From an uncultured Hyphomicrobium sp. (GTDB lineage Bacteria > Pseudomonadota > Alphaproteobacteria > Rhizobiales > Hyphomicrobiaceae), in the NCBI RefSeq assembly GCF_902826555.1, contig NZ_CADEFI010000001.1, positions 1 through 64,000 of the forward strand: a DNA stretch of 64,000 nt. The letters are read 5' to 3'. Positions 10,420 to 20,393 of the stretch are shown here, piece after piece (position 1 is the first letter of the stretch; every line of letters begins with the position of its first letter). The notes under the pieces are model-generated. The model saw only the letters and a list, made by a program, of their open reading frames with translations. It was not told the origin of the DNA and did no database searches. The translations under genes and the position numbers were made by a program.

Positions 10420-11715
10420 ATGTTTAAATTGAAGGGAAAGAGCCCGACCACGCGCTTTTTCAAATCCCCGCTCTCTGAGACCGATCCCGAGATCGCGTCC
10501 GCGATCGACAAGGAACTCGGCCGCCAGCAGTACGAGATCGAGCTCATCGCTTCGGAGAACATCGTTTCCAGGGCGGTGCTCGATGCCGCCGGCAGCGTGC
10601 TCACCAACAAGTACGCCGAGGGCTATCCCGGCAAGCGCTACTATGGCGGCTGCCAGTACGTCGACATCGTCGAGGATCTGGCCATCGAGCGCGCCAAGAA
10701 GATCTTCGGCTGCGGCTTCGCCAACGTGCAGCCCAATTCGGGCTCGCAGGCCAACCAGGGCGTCTTCAACGCGCTGGCCAAGCCGGGCGATACGATCCTC
10801 GGCCTCAATCTAGCTCACGGCGGCCATCTCACCCACGGTGCGACGGTCAACCAGTCCGGCAAGTGGTTCAAGGCCGAGCACTATCAGGTTGAGCCAGACA
10901 CGCACCGCGTCGACATGAACAAGGTGCGCGAGATCGCCAAGGAAAAGCAGCCGCGCATCATCATCGCTGGCGGTTCGGCCTATCCGCGCCAGTTCGATTT
11001 TGCGGCCTTCCGCTCGATCGCGGACGAGGTCGGCGCCCACCTGATGGTGGATATGGCGCACTTCGCGGGCCTCGTGGCGGCCGGCGAGCATCCCTCGCCC
11101 TTCCCGCACGCGCACGTCGTCACCACGACGACGCACAAGACCCTGCGCGGTCCGCGCGGCGGCATGATCCTCACCAATGACGAGGACATCGCCAAGAAGA
11201 TCAACTCGGCCATCTTCCCCGGCATCCAGGGCGGTCCGCTCATGCACGTGATCGCCGGCAAGGCGGTGGCGTTCGGCGAGATCCTTACTCCGGAGTTCAA
11301 GGGGTACGCCAAGCAGGTGATCGTCAACGCCAAGGCGATGGGCGAAGTGCTGGTGAATGCCGGCTTCGCGCTGGTCTCGGGCGGCACGGATACGCATCTC
11401 ATCCTGCTCGACCTGCGTCCGAAGAAGCTCACCGGCAACATCTCCGAGAAGTCGCTCGGACGGGCGCACATCACCTGCAACAAGAACGGCGTTCCGTTCG
11501 ATCCCGAGAAGCCCATGGTGACGTCGGGCATCCGTCTCGGCGCGCCTGCGGGAACGACGCGCGGGTTCGGCGAAGCGGAGTTCCGCGACATCGGCCGCAT
11601 GATCGCCGAGGTGCTGGACGGGCTCGCCAAGAACGGCGAAGCCGGCAACGGCAAGGTCGAGGAAAAGATCAAGGCGGAGGCCACGGCGCTCTGCAAGCGC
11701 TTCCCGATCTACTAA
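10420..11715 (+). CDS. glyA: Serine hydroxymethyltransferase
   Basis: PLP enzyme interconverting serine and glycine with tetrahydrofolate, the main source of one-carbon units. The 431-residue protein carries [43 protein letters not shown], and [14 protein letters not shown], whose Lys binds PLP. It ends CKRFPIY, as usual. GAGGAAA precedes the ATG. It is separated from hemA by 229 bases with no riboswitch I could see, and followed by a strong terminator, so it is probably mostly monocistronic although nrdR and the rib genes follow on the same strand. Confidence 0.97.
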   Translation: MFKLKGKSPTTRFFKSPLSETDPEIASAIDKELGRQQYEIELIASENIVSRAVLDAAGSVLTNKYAEGYPGKRYYGGCQYVDIVEDLAIERAKKIFGCGFANVQPNSGSQANQGVFNALAKPGDTILGLNLAHGGHLTHGATVNQSGKWFKAEHYQVEPDTHRVDMNKVREIAKEKQPRIIIAGGSAYPRQFDFAAFRSIADEVGAHLMVDMAHFAGLVAAGEHPSPFPHAHVVTTTTHKTLRGPRGGMILTNDEDIAKKINSAIFPGIQGGPLMHVIAGKAVAFGEILTPEFKGYAKQVIVNAKAMGEVLVNAGFALVSGGTDTHLILLDLRPKKLTGNISEKSLGRAHITCNKNGVPFDPEKPMVTSGIRLGAPAGTTRGFGEAEFRDIGRMIAEVLDGLAKNGEAGNGKVEEKIKAEATALCKRFPIY

Positions 11716-11776
11716 TCCGAGCTTCGGGGAGAGGCCGCTCGCGGCCGTTTCGCCGGACATCAAACTGCTTTAGAAG

Positions 11777-11815
11777 AAGGCGCCGGAGCAGGCCGCTCCG
11801 GCGCCTTTTATTTTC
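11777..11815 (+). terminator. Intrinsic terminator between glyA and nrdR
   Basis: A perfect 13-pair stem, AAGGCGCCGGAGC / GCTCCGGCGCCTT, with a 5-base loop (AGGCC) and a following TTATTTT run. It ends only 12 bases before the nrdR start codon, so the nrdR-rib operon must depend on read-through or on a promoter within this short space. Confidence 0.9.
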
Positions 11816-11827
11816 GGAGACCGAGAG

Positions 11828-12319
11828 ATGCGCTGCCCCTACTGCTCCTGTGAGGAAACGCAGGTCAAGGACAGCCGCCCCACGGAGGAGAATGCGGCCA
11901 TCCGCCGGCGCCGGGTGTGCCCGGACTGCGGCGGCCGCTTTACGACGTTCGAGCGCGTGCAGCTGCGTGAGCTGGTCGTCGTCAAGCGGAGCGGACGCAA
12001 GGTGCCGTTCGATCGCGACAAGCTTTTGAAGTCGGTCGAGGTGGCGCTGCGCAAGCGGCCTATCGAGAGCGAGCGCGTGGACCGCATGGTGTCGGGCATC
12101 GTGCGCCAGCTCGAGAGCGCGGGCGAAACCGAGATCCCGTCCTCGACGATCGGCGCCTACGTCATGGAGGGGTTGCGCGCCCTCGATCCGGTGGCCTACG
12201 TGCGCTTTGCCTCCGTCTACCGCGATTTCCGCGAGGCGGCAGACTTCCAGGAGGTTCTGGGAGAGATCGCGCGCGATGACGTCATCGGCGACGCGCATCA
12301 CGCGGCGAAAAAGCATTGA
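11828..12319 (+). CDS. nrdR: Transcriptional repressor NrdR
   Basis: Represses ribonucleotide reductase genes in response to ATP/dATP. The 163-residue protein has an N-terminal zinc ribbon (CPYC at 3-6 and [12 protein letters not shown] at about 31-42) and an ATP-cone domain ([20 protein letters not shown] onward). It lies between glyA and ribD, as in many bacteria. A probable target is the nrdJ gene at the left end of this window, which has paired boxes at 763-807. A GGAGA before the ATG overlaps the tail of the glyA terminator. Confidence 0.97.
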   Translation: MRCPYCSCEETQVKDSRPTEENAAIRRRRVCPDCGGRFTTFERVQLRELVVVKRSGRKVPFDRDKLLKSVEVALRKRPIESERVDRMVSGIVRQLESAGETEIPSSTIGAYVMEGLRALDPVAYVRFASVYRDFREAADFQEVLGEIARDDVIGDAHHAAKKH

Positions 12320-12388
12320 AGAGGGGCAGCGGGTAACGGGCAGCAGGCGCCGGACTTCGTCAACAGTAGACTGGCCCTAGAGACGACC

Positions 12389-13525
12389 ATGAGCTTTACC
12401 GCGTTCGACGAGCACATGATGGGAATTGCGCTCGCGCTGGCGCGGCGCGGGCTGGGGACGACCGCGCCCAATCCTGCCGTTGGCGCCGTCATTGCCGACG
12501 AGGCGACGGGCGAGGTGATCGCGCGCGGGCAGACGCAGCCGGGCGGGAGGCCGCATGCCGAGACCGAGGCCTTGCGGCGGGCCGGTGCGCGGGCGCGCGG
12601 CGCAACGCTCTATGTGACGCTCGAGCCGTGCGCGCATCACGGAAAGACGCCGCCTTGCGCCGATGCCGTGGTTGCGGCCGGCGTGAAGCGGGTCGTGGTC
12701 GGTGTCGAGGATCCGGATCCGCGCACGCAGGGACAAGGGATCGCGCGCCTGCGGGAAGCCGGGATTGCCGTCGCGACGGGGCTGCTCGGGGACGAGGCGC
12801 GCTGGGTGACCATGGGGCACATCCTGCGCGTCACCGCGGAGCGCCCGTTCGTGCAGCTCAAGATGGCGCTCGACCACGACGGCGAGCTGCCCCGCGGTCA
12901 AGGCGGGAAGGCGCTCATGGTGACGGGTGTCGAGGCGCGCGGAACCGGACATCTGCTGCGTGCGGAGAGCGATGCCATTCTCATCGGCAGCGGAACGGCC
13001 CGGGACGACGATCCGGATCTCACCTGCCGCTTGCCTGGGCTCGCGGCGCGCTCACCGATCCGGGTTGTGCTGTCGCGGACGCTCGATCTGCCGTCGGATC
13101 TCAAGCTCGTGCGTACGGCGCGGGAGGTTCCGGTCTGGATCTTCACCAGTGGAGAGGTGGACCATCGGCGCGTCGCTGCGCTCGAGGACGCGAGCGTGCG
13201 GGTGATCGCGGTCGGCGCGGCGGGCGGCGGCCTGGCGCTGACGGAGGTGCTGGGGCGGCTCGCAGCCGAGGGCGTGACGCGGCTTCTCGTCGAGGGGGGC
13301 GAGGCCGTCTGGCGCGCGTTCGCGGAGGAGCGCCTGGTCGACGAGGTGGTGCTGTTCCAGGCCGGAGGCGACGGAAAGGGCCATCTTGCGCCCGCAGCGC
13401 TTGCCGCCCGCTATGCTCCGGGGCTAGATCTCAGCCCAACGTCGCACCGGCGCGTCGGCGCGGATGCGGTCTCGACCTTTCGGGTGATCGATCTGCCGCG
13501 CGCGGATATCGGCCGCAGCGCCTAG
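12389..13525 (+). CDS. ribD: Bifunctional riboflavin biosynthesis deaminase/reductase RibD
   Basis: Deaminates and then reduces the pyrimidine intermediate in riboflavin synthesis (steps two and three after GTP opening). In 378 residues the N-terminal deaminase domain has the zinc motif HAE (RPHAETEAL) and PCAHHGKTPPC; the C-terminal reductase domain starts near FVQLKMALDHDGELP and includes LLVEGGEAVW. The usual SLDG after KMAL is DHDG here. It is first of a packed run ribD-ribE-ribB-ribH-nusB-thiL. No FMN riboswitch was seen in the 69-base gap before it. Confidence 0.95.
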   Translation: MSFTAFDEHMMGIALALARRGLGTTAPNPAVGAVIADEATGEVIARGQTQPGGRPHAETEALRRAGARARGATLYVTLEPCAHHGKTPPCADAVVAAGVKRVVVGVEDPDPRTQGQGIARLREAGIAVATGLLGDEARWVTMGHILRVTAERPFVQLKMALDHDGELPRGQGGKALMVTGVEARGTGHLLRAESDAILIGSGTARDDDPDLTCRLPGLAARSPIRVVLSRTLDLPSDLKLVRTAREVPVWIFTSGEVDHRRVAALEDASVRVIAVGAAGGGLALTEVLGRLAAEGVTRLLVEGGEAVWRAFAEERLVDEVVLFQAGGDGKGHLAPAALAARYAPGLDLSPTSHRRVGADAVSTFRVIDLPRADIGRSA

Positions 13526-13574
13526 CGGGTGCTGCAGGGGCCGAAACGGCCATGATCCAATGGAGTGTGAACGC

Positions 13575-14168
13575 GTGTTTACGGGTATCGTCACCGACGT
13601 GGGGGAATTGATCGGCCGCGAGGGTGGACGCTTCGCGATCCGCTCGCGCTATCCGGCCGAGACCATCGCGCACGGTGCGTCCATCGCGTGCGACGGCTGC
13701 TGCCTGTCGGCGGTGACCGTGCGCCCGGATGGCAGCGGATCCGCCTTCACGGTCGACGTCTCCAACGAAACGCTCTCGATGACGACGCTCGGGTCGTGGC
13801 ACGTGGGGCGGCCCGTCAATCTCGAACGCGCGCTCCGGGCGGGCGACGAGCTCGGCGGGCATATCGTGTCCGGGCACGTCGATGGCGTGGCACGTATCCT
13901 CGACATGCGGCCCGACGGGGAGAGCGTGCGTGTGCTGCTCGAATTGCCCCCGCACCTCGCGCCCTATGCGGCGCCGAAAGGCTCCATTGCGCTCGAGGGC
14001 ACGTCGCTCACCGTTAATGAGGTCCTGGGGGCGCGCTTCGGCGTCAATCTCATTCCCGTGACCTTGACCGAGACGACTTGGGGGCGCAAAAAGCCCGGCG
14101 ACGAGGTCAACGTGGAAATCGACCTTTTCGCGCGCTATGTGGCGCGCATCATGGAGTTTCGGGCTTGA
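13575..14168 (+). CDS. ribE: Riboflavin synthase, alpha subunit
   Basis: Dismutates two lumazine molecules to riboflavin, the last step. The 197-residue protein has the internal duplication typical of the family: each half carries a lumazine-binding lobe, the first from MFTGIVTDVGEL, the second including GGHIVSGHVDGVARI and IALEGTSLTVNEV. The GTG at 13575 is chosen because the family starts (M)FTGIV and GGAG lies 9 bases upstream; an in-frame ATG at 13560 is the alternative. Its stop overlaps the next start. Confidence 0.95.
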   Translation: MFTGIVTDVGELIGREGGRFAIRSRYPAETIAHGASIACDGCCLSAVTVRPDGSGSAFTVDVSNETLSMTTLGSWHVGRPVNLERALRAGDELGGHIVSGHVDGVARILDMRPDGESVRVLLELPPHLAPYAAPKGSIALEGTSLTVNEVLGARFGVNLIPVTLTETTWGRKKPGDEVNVEIDLFARYVARIMEFRA

Positions 14169-15310
14169 GCAGCGGCCTTTCAAAAATCGTGCACTCGGAG
14201 AGCGCCGGGTTCCTTTCGTCGACCGAGGAGATCGTGGACGACATGCGCAACGGGCGCATGGTGGTTCTGGTCGATGCGGAGCACCGCGAGAACGAGGGAG
14301 ATCTCGTCATTCCGGCGCAGATGGCGACGCCGGATGCGATCAACTTCATGGCCAAGCACGGCCGCGGGCTCATCTGCCTTACGCTTCTGCAGGGCCGAGC
14401 ACAGGAGCTCGGCCTCGAGTTCATGGTGCGCACGACGGCGGCGCGCGAGCGCACGGCCTTCACGCAGTCCATCGAGGCGCGTGAGGGCGTTTCCACCGGC
14501 ATCTCCGCGCACGATCGCGCGCGGACCATCGCGACGGCCATCGATCCGACAAAGGGCGCGGCCGACATCGTTTCACCGGGGCATGTGTTTCCGCTGGTGG
14601 CGCGCGAAGGCGGCGTGCTGATCCGCGCCGGGCATACGGAGGCTTCGGTCGACCTGGCGCGTCTGTCCGGGCTCTATCCCGCGGCGGTGATCTGCGAGAT
14701 CATGAACGAGGACGGCACCATGTCGCGGATGCCGGACCTCATTCCGTTCGCACAGCGTCATGGGCTCAAGATCGGCACAATCGAGGATCTCATCGCCTAC
14801 CGGCTGAAGCACGACCGGCTGGTCAAGCAGGTGGCGCAGACGCGGGTGGAGAGTGCATTCGGCGGTGCCTTCGATCTTCACGTGTTCACGACGACGGTGG
14901 AGCCCGTCGAGCACTTGGCGCTGGTCAAAGGCGATCTCTCGGCGCCGGGGCCGGTGCTGGTGCGCGTGCATGCAGTCAACGTTCCCGGCGATCTCATCGG
15001 CATCGGCGGTACCGAGGGCGCGGTTGCCAACGCCATGCGCGCGCTCGAACGCGAAGGGCGCGGGGTCATCGTGCTGATCCGCGATCTCGGACCCAAGAGC
15101 GTGTCGGAATGGATCGGACGGCGCACCAAGGCGGCTTCGAGCGAGAAATCCGCGCGCGGGCGGCGGCAAGTGGAGATCGGCGTCGGCTCGCAGATCCTGA
15201 GGGCGCTCGGTGTCGGCGACATGGTGCTTTTGACCAACGCGCCGGACGACGTCTACGTGGGCCTCGAAGCCTACGGGCTGCGTATCGTCGATACGCGCGC
15301 GATCGGATAG
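14165..15310 (+). CDS. ribB: 3,4-dihydroxy-2-butanone 4-phosphate synthase with degenerate GTP cyclohydrolase II domain
   Basis: Converts ribulose 5-phosphate to the four-carbon unit for lumazine. In about 381 residues, the N-terminal RibB domain has VVLVDAEHRENEGDLVIPA, AKHGRGLICL, and GHVFPLVAREGGVLIRAGHTEA. The C-terminal RibA-like domain (about residues 210-380) lacks the zinc cysteines (C-x10-C-x-C) of active GTP cyclohydrolase II, so it is probably inactive; a separate ribA is expected elsewhere. The start is uncertain: TTG at 14165 overlaps the ribE stop and follows GGAG, GTG at 14189 is the alternative. Confidence 0.92.
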   Translation: MSSGLSKIVHSESAGFLSSTEEIVDDMRNGRMVVLVDAEHRENEGDLVIPAQMATPDAINFMAKHGRGLICLTLLQGRAQELGLEFMVRTTAARERTAFTQSIEAREGVSTGISAHDRARTIATAIDPTKGAADIVSPGHVFPLVAREGGVLIRAGHTEASVDLARLSGLYPAAVICEIMNEDGTMSRMPDLIPFAQRHGLKIGTIEDLIAYRLKHDRLVKQVAQTRVESAFGGAFDLHVFTTTVEPVEHLALVKGDLSAPGPVLVRVHAVNVPGDLIGIGGTEGAVANAMRALEREGRGVIVLIRDLGPKSVSEWIGRRTKAASSEKSARGRRQVEIGVGSQILRALGVGDMVLLTNAPDDVYVGLEAYGLRIVDTRAIG

Positions 15311-15321
15311 GGCCGTCCAAA

Positions 15322-15834
15322 ATGGTCAAAACCGACAAACGCGAGCGTTCCGATATGGAGCTCTTTTCCGGCGCGCCCGCGCGTGTGCTCATCATCGAGG
15401 CTCCGTACTATCGTGCCATCACCGACGAGCTCGTCGCGGGCGTCGCGGCCGTGCTCGATGCTGCGGAGGTCGCCTACGATCGCGTGGCGGTGCCGGGGGC
15501 GCTCGAAATTCCGCAAGCGTTCGCCCAGGCTGTGGCGGCAGGGCTCTTTACGGACAGCGGCAAAGGCGTCTATTCCGGTGCAGTCGTTCTCGGCTGCGTG
15601 ATCCGGGGCGAGACCTCGCATTACGACATCGTCTGCAACAACACCAATCACTGGCTCATGGAAACGGCAATCCGCCATAACATTCCCGTCGGCAACGGCG
15701 TTCTCACCGTCGATACGGAGGCGCAGGCATTCGCACGCGCGCAGGGGGGCGTGGACGGCAAGGGTGGCGACGCGGCGCGGGCGTGCCTCAGGCTCATGAA
15801 GCTTGCCGGCGATTTCGGACGGCGCGCGCCATGA
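15322..15834 (+). CDS. ribH: 6,7-dimethyl-8-ribityllumazine synthase
   Basis: Joins the pyrimidine from RibD and the four-carbon unit from RibB to give lumazine. The 170-residue protein has ARVLIIEAPYYRAITDEL, VAVPGALEIPQAF, VVLGCVIRGETSHYDIVC (catalytic His) and IPVGNGVLTVDTEAQA. It starts 11 bases after ribB and its stop overlaps the nusB start (ATGA at 15831-15834), showing co-translation. A normal-length member of the family. Confidence 0.96.
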   Translation: MVKTDKRERSDMELFSGAPARVLIIEAPYYRAITDELVAGVAAVLDAAEVAYDRVAVPGALEIPQAFAQAVAAGLFTDSGKGVYSGAVVLGCVIRGETSHYDIVCNNTNHWLMETAIRHNIPVGNGVLTVDTEAQAFARAQGGVDGKGGDAARACLRLMKLAGDFGRRAP

Positions 15835-16361
15835 ACCTGCCCCGCAAGAAAAAAGGTGCGGATGCGCCGAAGCCGCGCACGGTGTCGCGCATGGCGGCCG
15901 TGCAGGCGCTCTATCAGATGGATCTTGCCGGCACGGATGCGGGAGAGGTGATCGCGCAGTTCCTGGCTCGAAAGCCCGAGTCGGAAGGGCGGGACACGGA
16001 GGCCGGCGGGGAAGCGGAAGCGCTGACCAGTCTCGACGGGGGCGATCCGACGTTCTTTGCCGACGTCGTCAAGGGCGTGGTGCGGCGCCAGCGCGAGATC
16101 GATCCGCTGGTAGATCAGCAACTGCGCACGGGCTGGCGACTGGTGCGCGTCGACTCGATCCTGCGTGCGATCCTGCGCGCTGGCGTGTTCGAGCTTCTGG
16201 AGCGCAGTGACGTGCCGGCCCGCGTCACCATCAACGAGCACATCAACATCGCCAAGGCCTTCTTCGAGGCCGACGAGCCCAAGGTCGTCAATGGCGTGCT
16301 CGATCGCATTGCGCACAAGGTGCGGGCGAAGGAGTTCGAGACGCCAAGCGAAGGAAAGTAG
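15831..16361 (+). CDS. nusB: Transcription antitermination factor NusB
   Basis: RNA-binding factor of the rRNA antitermination complex, acting with NusE. The 176-residue protein has SRMAAVQALYQMDL, a charged insertion (about residues 50-70) and the C-terminal helices RVDSILRAILRAGVFELLER, ARVTINEHINIAKAFF and KVVNGVLDRIAHKVR. It is longer than the E. coli protein (139) because of a basic N-terminal extension and the insertion. It overlaps ribH by 4 bases; ribH-nusB is a widely conserved pair. Confidence 0.96.
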   Translation: MNLPRKKKGADAPKPRTVSRMAAVQALYQMDLAGTDAGEVIAQFLARKPESEGRDTEAGGEAEALTSLDGGDPTFFADVVKGVVRRQREIDPLVDQQLRTGWRLVRVDSILRAILRAGVFELLERSDVPARVTINEHINIAKAFFEADEPKVVNGVLDRIAHKVRAKEFETPSEGK

Positions 16362-16363
16362 CC

Positions 16364-17371
16364 GTGGCGAAAGAGAAGGGCGGGGGCGAGGACGAGCTGA
16401 TCCAGAGCACCTTCGCGCCGCTCGCCTCGGCATTTCCCGGCGCGCTGGGGCTCAAGGACGACTGCGCGGTGCTCGCGCCGCCTCCGGGCCAGGACCTCGT
16501 TTTGACGACCGATGCCGTCGCCGAGGGCATACATTTCTTTTCCGACGATGTCGCGGCCGACATCGGCTGGAAGGCGCTGGCCGTCAACGTGTCGGATCTG
16601 GTTGCAAAGGGCGCGCAACCGCTCGTCTATCTGCTCTCGCTTTCCTTCCCGGAGGAACCGAGGCGCGCGTGGCTGGACGGCTTCGCGCAAGGGCTCTCTG
16701 CCGCGCAGTCGGCCTTCGGCATCGTGCTCGCCGGCGGTGACACGGATCGCCGTCCCGGCCTTCTTTCGGTCACGGTGACGGCGATCGGCAGCGTCGCCAG
16801 CGGGCGGACGGTGCGCCGTTCGACGGCGCGGGCAGGGGATTTGCTTTTCCTTTCAGGTACGCTGGGCGACGGCGCGCTCGGTCTCGTGTTGCGCGGGGAT
16901 CCGGCGCGGCGTGCCGCGATGGGCCTCGACGAGGGCAAAGCCGAGGCGCTGGTGGCCCGCTACCTTCGACCGAAGCCGCGTGTCCCGCTTGCGCCCCACC
17001 TCGTGTCCTACGCTTCGGCGGCGATGGACGTGTCGGACGGGCTCATCAAGGACTGCGGCCGGCTGGCGCGGGCGAGCGGGCTGGGTGCGTCGCTCGACGC
17101 GCTGCGCGTTCCGCTCTCCCTGCCTGCGCGTACGGCATTGGCCCGGGACTTCCGTCTGATCGAAACGGTGCTCACCGGGGGGGACGACTACGAGGTGCTG
17201 ACTGCGGTGGCGCCCGACCGGGCGTCGGATTTCCGGGCGGCGGCGGCCGGGAGCGGTGTTGCGGTCACTGAAATCGGGCGGCTGGCGGAGGGCTCCGGCG
17301 TCAAGGTCTTCGGGGCCGGCGGGCAACCGCTCGAGATCGGCCGCTCGGGATGGGACCATTTCCCGGACTGA
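16364..17371 (+). CDS. thiL: Thiamine-monophosphate kinase
   Basis: Phosphorylates thiamine monophosphate to the active diphosphate. The 335-residue protein (AIRS/PurM fold) has LKDDCAVLAPP, TTDAVAEGIHF, AVNVSDLVAKGAQP, LAGGDTDRRPG, AAMDVSDGLIKD and LTGGDDYEVL. GTG start at 16364, two bases after the nusB stop; AAGGAAAG lies just upstream. Last gene of the rib-nusB-thiL operon, a frequent order in proteobacteria. Confidence 0.95.
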   Translation: MAKEKGGGEDELIQSTFAPLASAFPGALGLKDDCAVLAPPPGQDLVLTTDAVAEGIHFFSDDVAADIGWKALAVNVSDLVAKGAQPLVYLLSLSFPEEPRRAWLDGFAQGLSAAQSAFGIVLAGGDTDRRPGLLSVTVTAIGSVASGRTVRRSTARAGDLLFLSGTLGDGALGLVLRGDPARRAAMGLDEGKAEALVARYLRPKPRVPLAPHLVSYASAAMDVSDGLIKDCGRLARASGLGASLDALRVPLSLPARTALARDFRLIETVLTGGDDYEVLTAVAPDRASDFRAAAAGSGVAVTEIGRLAEGSGVKVFGAGGQPLEIGRSGWDHFPD

Positions 17372-17581
17372 GCCAGGCTCGCTGGCCGGCGGCGCCGGCC
17401 TCAAACCCATGTGATTGCAAAGGTTTGCTTAAGTCGCATTGCGGGCGGGTCTTTGTTTGGCCATATGGTTTTCGTCTATGGGGCGCTCGACTCGCGCCTT
17501 GTTTGCGCTCGGCATTATTGGCCCTCGGTAGATCAGGGCCAGCGAACCGATGGGATTCGATTTCCGGTGATACCGCTCAAG

Positions 17582-18904
17582 ATGTTTTCTCCCGCCCTCG
17601 CGTTCGCGTTCCTCGCGGCAGTTGCGGCGTGGTCCGGATCGTCGGCTGCCGCCCAAGACGGCAACTGGTGGGAGGGCATCAACAGCTTCGGCTCACCGGA
17701 CTATTCCGGCAAACGTGCGTCGCTCGAGCGGACGCCTCCACGCAAGGACGACCTCAACGATCTTCGTCCCAACGACATCCCCTGGCGCAGCGACGAGATG
17801 CTGCGCGCCATGGAGGATGCCATCGCCCGCTACGAGAGCATCGTCAACAAGGGCGGATGGCCGATCATTCCCGGCAACCGCATGCTGCGTCCCGGCGACG
17901 ACGACGAGCGGGTGGGCGCGCTGAGGCGGCGTCTCATGGTCTCGGGCGAGCTGGCTCGCTCTTCGAGCTACAACGATTATTCGTTCGACTCCGTGGTCGA
18001 GCAGGCGGTGGTGCGCTTCCAGGAAAACAACGGCCTCAGGACCAACGGGCGCGTCGACCAGCCGACGCTGGCGGCTCTCAACATCACCGCGGAGGAGCGG
18101 CTCTCGCAGCTCAAGCTCAACCACGGGCGGATTCTCGAACTCGTGCAGCAGGCTCCCGAGGAGCGCTATGTGCTGGTCAACGTCCCGGCCTTCCAGCTCG
18201 AGGCGGTTGAGCGCTACCAGACCGTGCTGCGCCACCGCGTGATCGTGGGGCGCAACGGGCGCGAGACGCCGTCGCTCAAGGCGATGATCAAGAACCTCAA
18301 CTTCTTCCCGTTCTGGCGGGTGCCCGACAGCGTGGCGCAGCTCGATGTGTTCCCGCGCTTGGTGAAGGAACCCGACTATCTGGCGAAAGAGCACATTCGC
18401 GTGCTTTCCGGCGACTTCAACGGGCCGGAGATCGATCCGATCTCCATCGACTGGTCGCAGGCGAACGCCAAGGTGGTCAAGCTCAAGCAGGATCCCGGGC
18501 CGCAGAATGCTCTCGGTCTCGTGCGCATCGATATGCAGAACGAGCACGGCGTCTACATGCACGACACGCCGATGAAACCGCTGTTCGAGCAGCGCGCGCG
18601 CGCGTTCAGCGCCGGGTGCGTGCGTGTTCAGGACGTGTTCCAGCTGGTGGAATGGCTTGCCAAGTACGAGCCGGGTTGGGAGAACCCGGGCCAGGTGCAG
18701 GCGGTGCTGGACATGGGGCAAGCGCTCGATGTGCAGCTTTCGCGGCCGGTGCCGGTATATTTCGCCTATATTACGGCGTGGGCGGAGCCTGACGGACGCA
18801 TTTCGTTCCGGCCCGACATCTACAGCCGCGACGGCTCGGCGGCGATGGGCGAAGTGATCGATCCCGATGCGCCGCCGCCGCCGGCGCAAGGCCTCGCGCC
18901 TTAG
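17582..18904 (+). CDS. L,D-transpeptidase (YkuD) with peptidoglycan-binding domain, second copy
   Basis: Same layout as the protein at 7405. The 440-residue protein has a signal peptide (FSPALAFAFLAAVAAWSG, cut after SAAAQ), a peptidoglycan-binding repeat (VEQAVVRFQENNGLRTNGRV, then PTLAALNITAEERL) and a YkuD domain with NFFPFWRVPDSV, YMHDTP and FSAGCVRVQDV, where the Cys is catalytic. The open frame extends to 17411, but the signal peptide places the start at 17582 (or GTG 17567). A sequence AAAGGTTTGCTT at 17419-17430 partly resembles the candidate LdtR motif. It may share substrates or growth stages with the first enzyme; this is inference. Confidence 0.88.
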   Translation: MFSPALAFAFLAAVAAWSGSSAAAQDGNWWEGINSFGSPDYSGKRASLERTPPRKDDLNDLRPNDIPWRSDEMLRAMEDAIARYESIVNKGGWPIIPGNRMLRPGDDDERVGALRRRLMVSGELARSSSYNDYSFDSVVEQAVVRFQENNGLRTNGRVDQPTLAALNITAEERLSQLKLNHGRILELVQQAPEERYVLVNVPAFQLEAVERYQTVLRHRVIVGRNGRETPSLKAMIKNLNFFPFWRVPDSVAQLDVFPRLVKEPDYLAKEHIRVLSGDFNGPEIDPISIDWSQANAKVVKLKQDPGPQNALGLVRIDMQNEHGVYMHDTPMKPLFEQRARAFSAGCVRVQDVFQLVEWLAKYEPGWENPGQVQAVLDMGQALDVQLSRPVPVYFAYITAWAEPDGRISFRPDIYSRDGSAAMGEVIDPDAPPPPAQGLAP

Positions 18905-18963
18905 CCTTGTCACGCAGCGAGGACTTGTCCTGGACGCGCGCAGGTGGAATTCTCCGCCGCGTC

Positions 18964-19617
18964 ATGCTGCAGCAATTGATCCAGTCCGCGACCCAGACGG
19001 CGCACACGCTCAGGCGGCGGTGGCTGCCCGTGCTCGTGACTCTCGTCGCGGGCGGCTGGGTTCTGTTCGCGTTCTGGCTGTCGGACGTCCAAGGGCGGAT
19101 GGATCTGCCGATCGCGTACTCGATCCGCATGACGTGCGAGGACGATCCGGAAGCGGGGCTGTGGCGCGGAGGATGCGAGCGCGTTGCCAGCGATATCGCG
19201 CAGGTGGGGCGGCCGGGACTGGTCGATCTCTACGGGGCGTTCGTCGAGGTCCACCACAAGCCGGGCCCGCGCCAGGCGACCGCGGCGCGCTTCGCGGATG
19301 TGCCGCATGAGCCGGGTTTCGATCTCGCGCAGGCGCTCGCGGGGCAACGCTACGGCCTCGCTCTGGTGACTCCGGAGTTCGAGGGAGTCAAAAGCCGCGC
19401 GCACGCCGAGGCGGTGAAGGAGGCCATCGACGTGCGCGATCGCGCGTTGCTTGCCATCGGCCGGGCTGGCCTCGGCATCGATGCACTGATTGCGGGCGCG
19501 GCGGCCAATCTCGCGCATCCCGGCGTGATGGTCGAAGGTGCGCAGCAATACGTGGGCATCCTGCTCGGCACGGCCAAGACCAGCGATATCGCGACGGGAC
19601 TTTCGGAGCGGCGGTGA
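18964..19617 (+). CDS. Membrane-anchored protein of unknown function
   Basis: About 217 residues. One hydrophobic segment (WLPVLVTLVAGGWVLFAFWL) near residues 20-39 is followed by a predicted periplasmic domain with two cysteines (TCEDDPEAGLWRGGCERVA) that could form a disulphide. The C-terminal part is Ala/Gly-rich and mostly helical. I do not recognise a family. The ATG at 18964 is used; TTG at 18907 is in frame but has no clear ribosome-binding site. It starts 59 bases after the L,D-transpeptidase and may be in the same transcript. Confidence 0.55.
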   Translation: MLQQLIQSATQTAHTLRRRWLPVLVTLVAGGWVLFAFWLSDVQGRMDLPIAYSIRMTCEDDPEAGLWRGGCERVASDIAQVGRPGLVDLYGAFVEVHHKPGPRQATAARFADVPHEPGFDLAQALAGQRYGLALVTPEFEGVKSRAHAEAVKEAIDVRDRALLAIGRAGLGIDALIAGAAANLAHPGVMVEGAQQYVGILLGTAKTSDIATGLSERR

Positions 19618-19631
19618 CGTCTCGTTCCGGC

Positions 19632-20389
<758 letters not shown>

Positions 20390-20393
<4 letters not shown>

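Noticed and set aside
12320..12388. Possible FMN riboswitch before ribD
   Set aside because: The gap is only 69 bases and has none of the conserved FMN aptamer elements.
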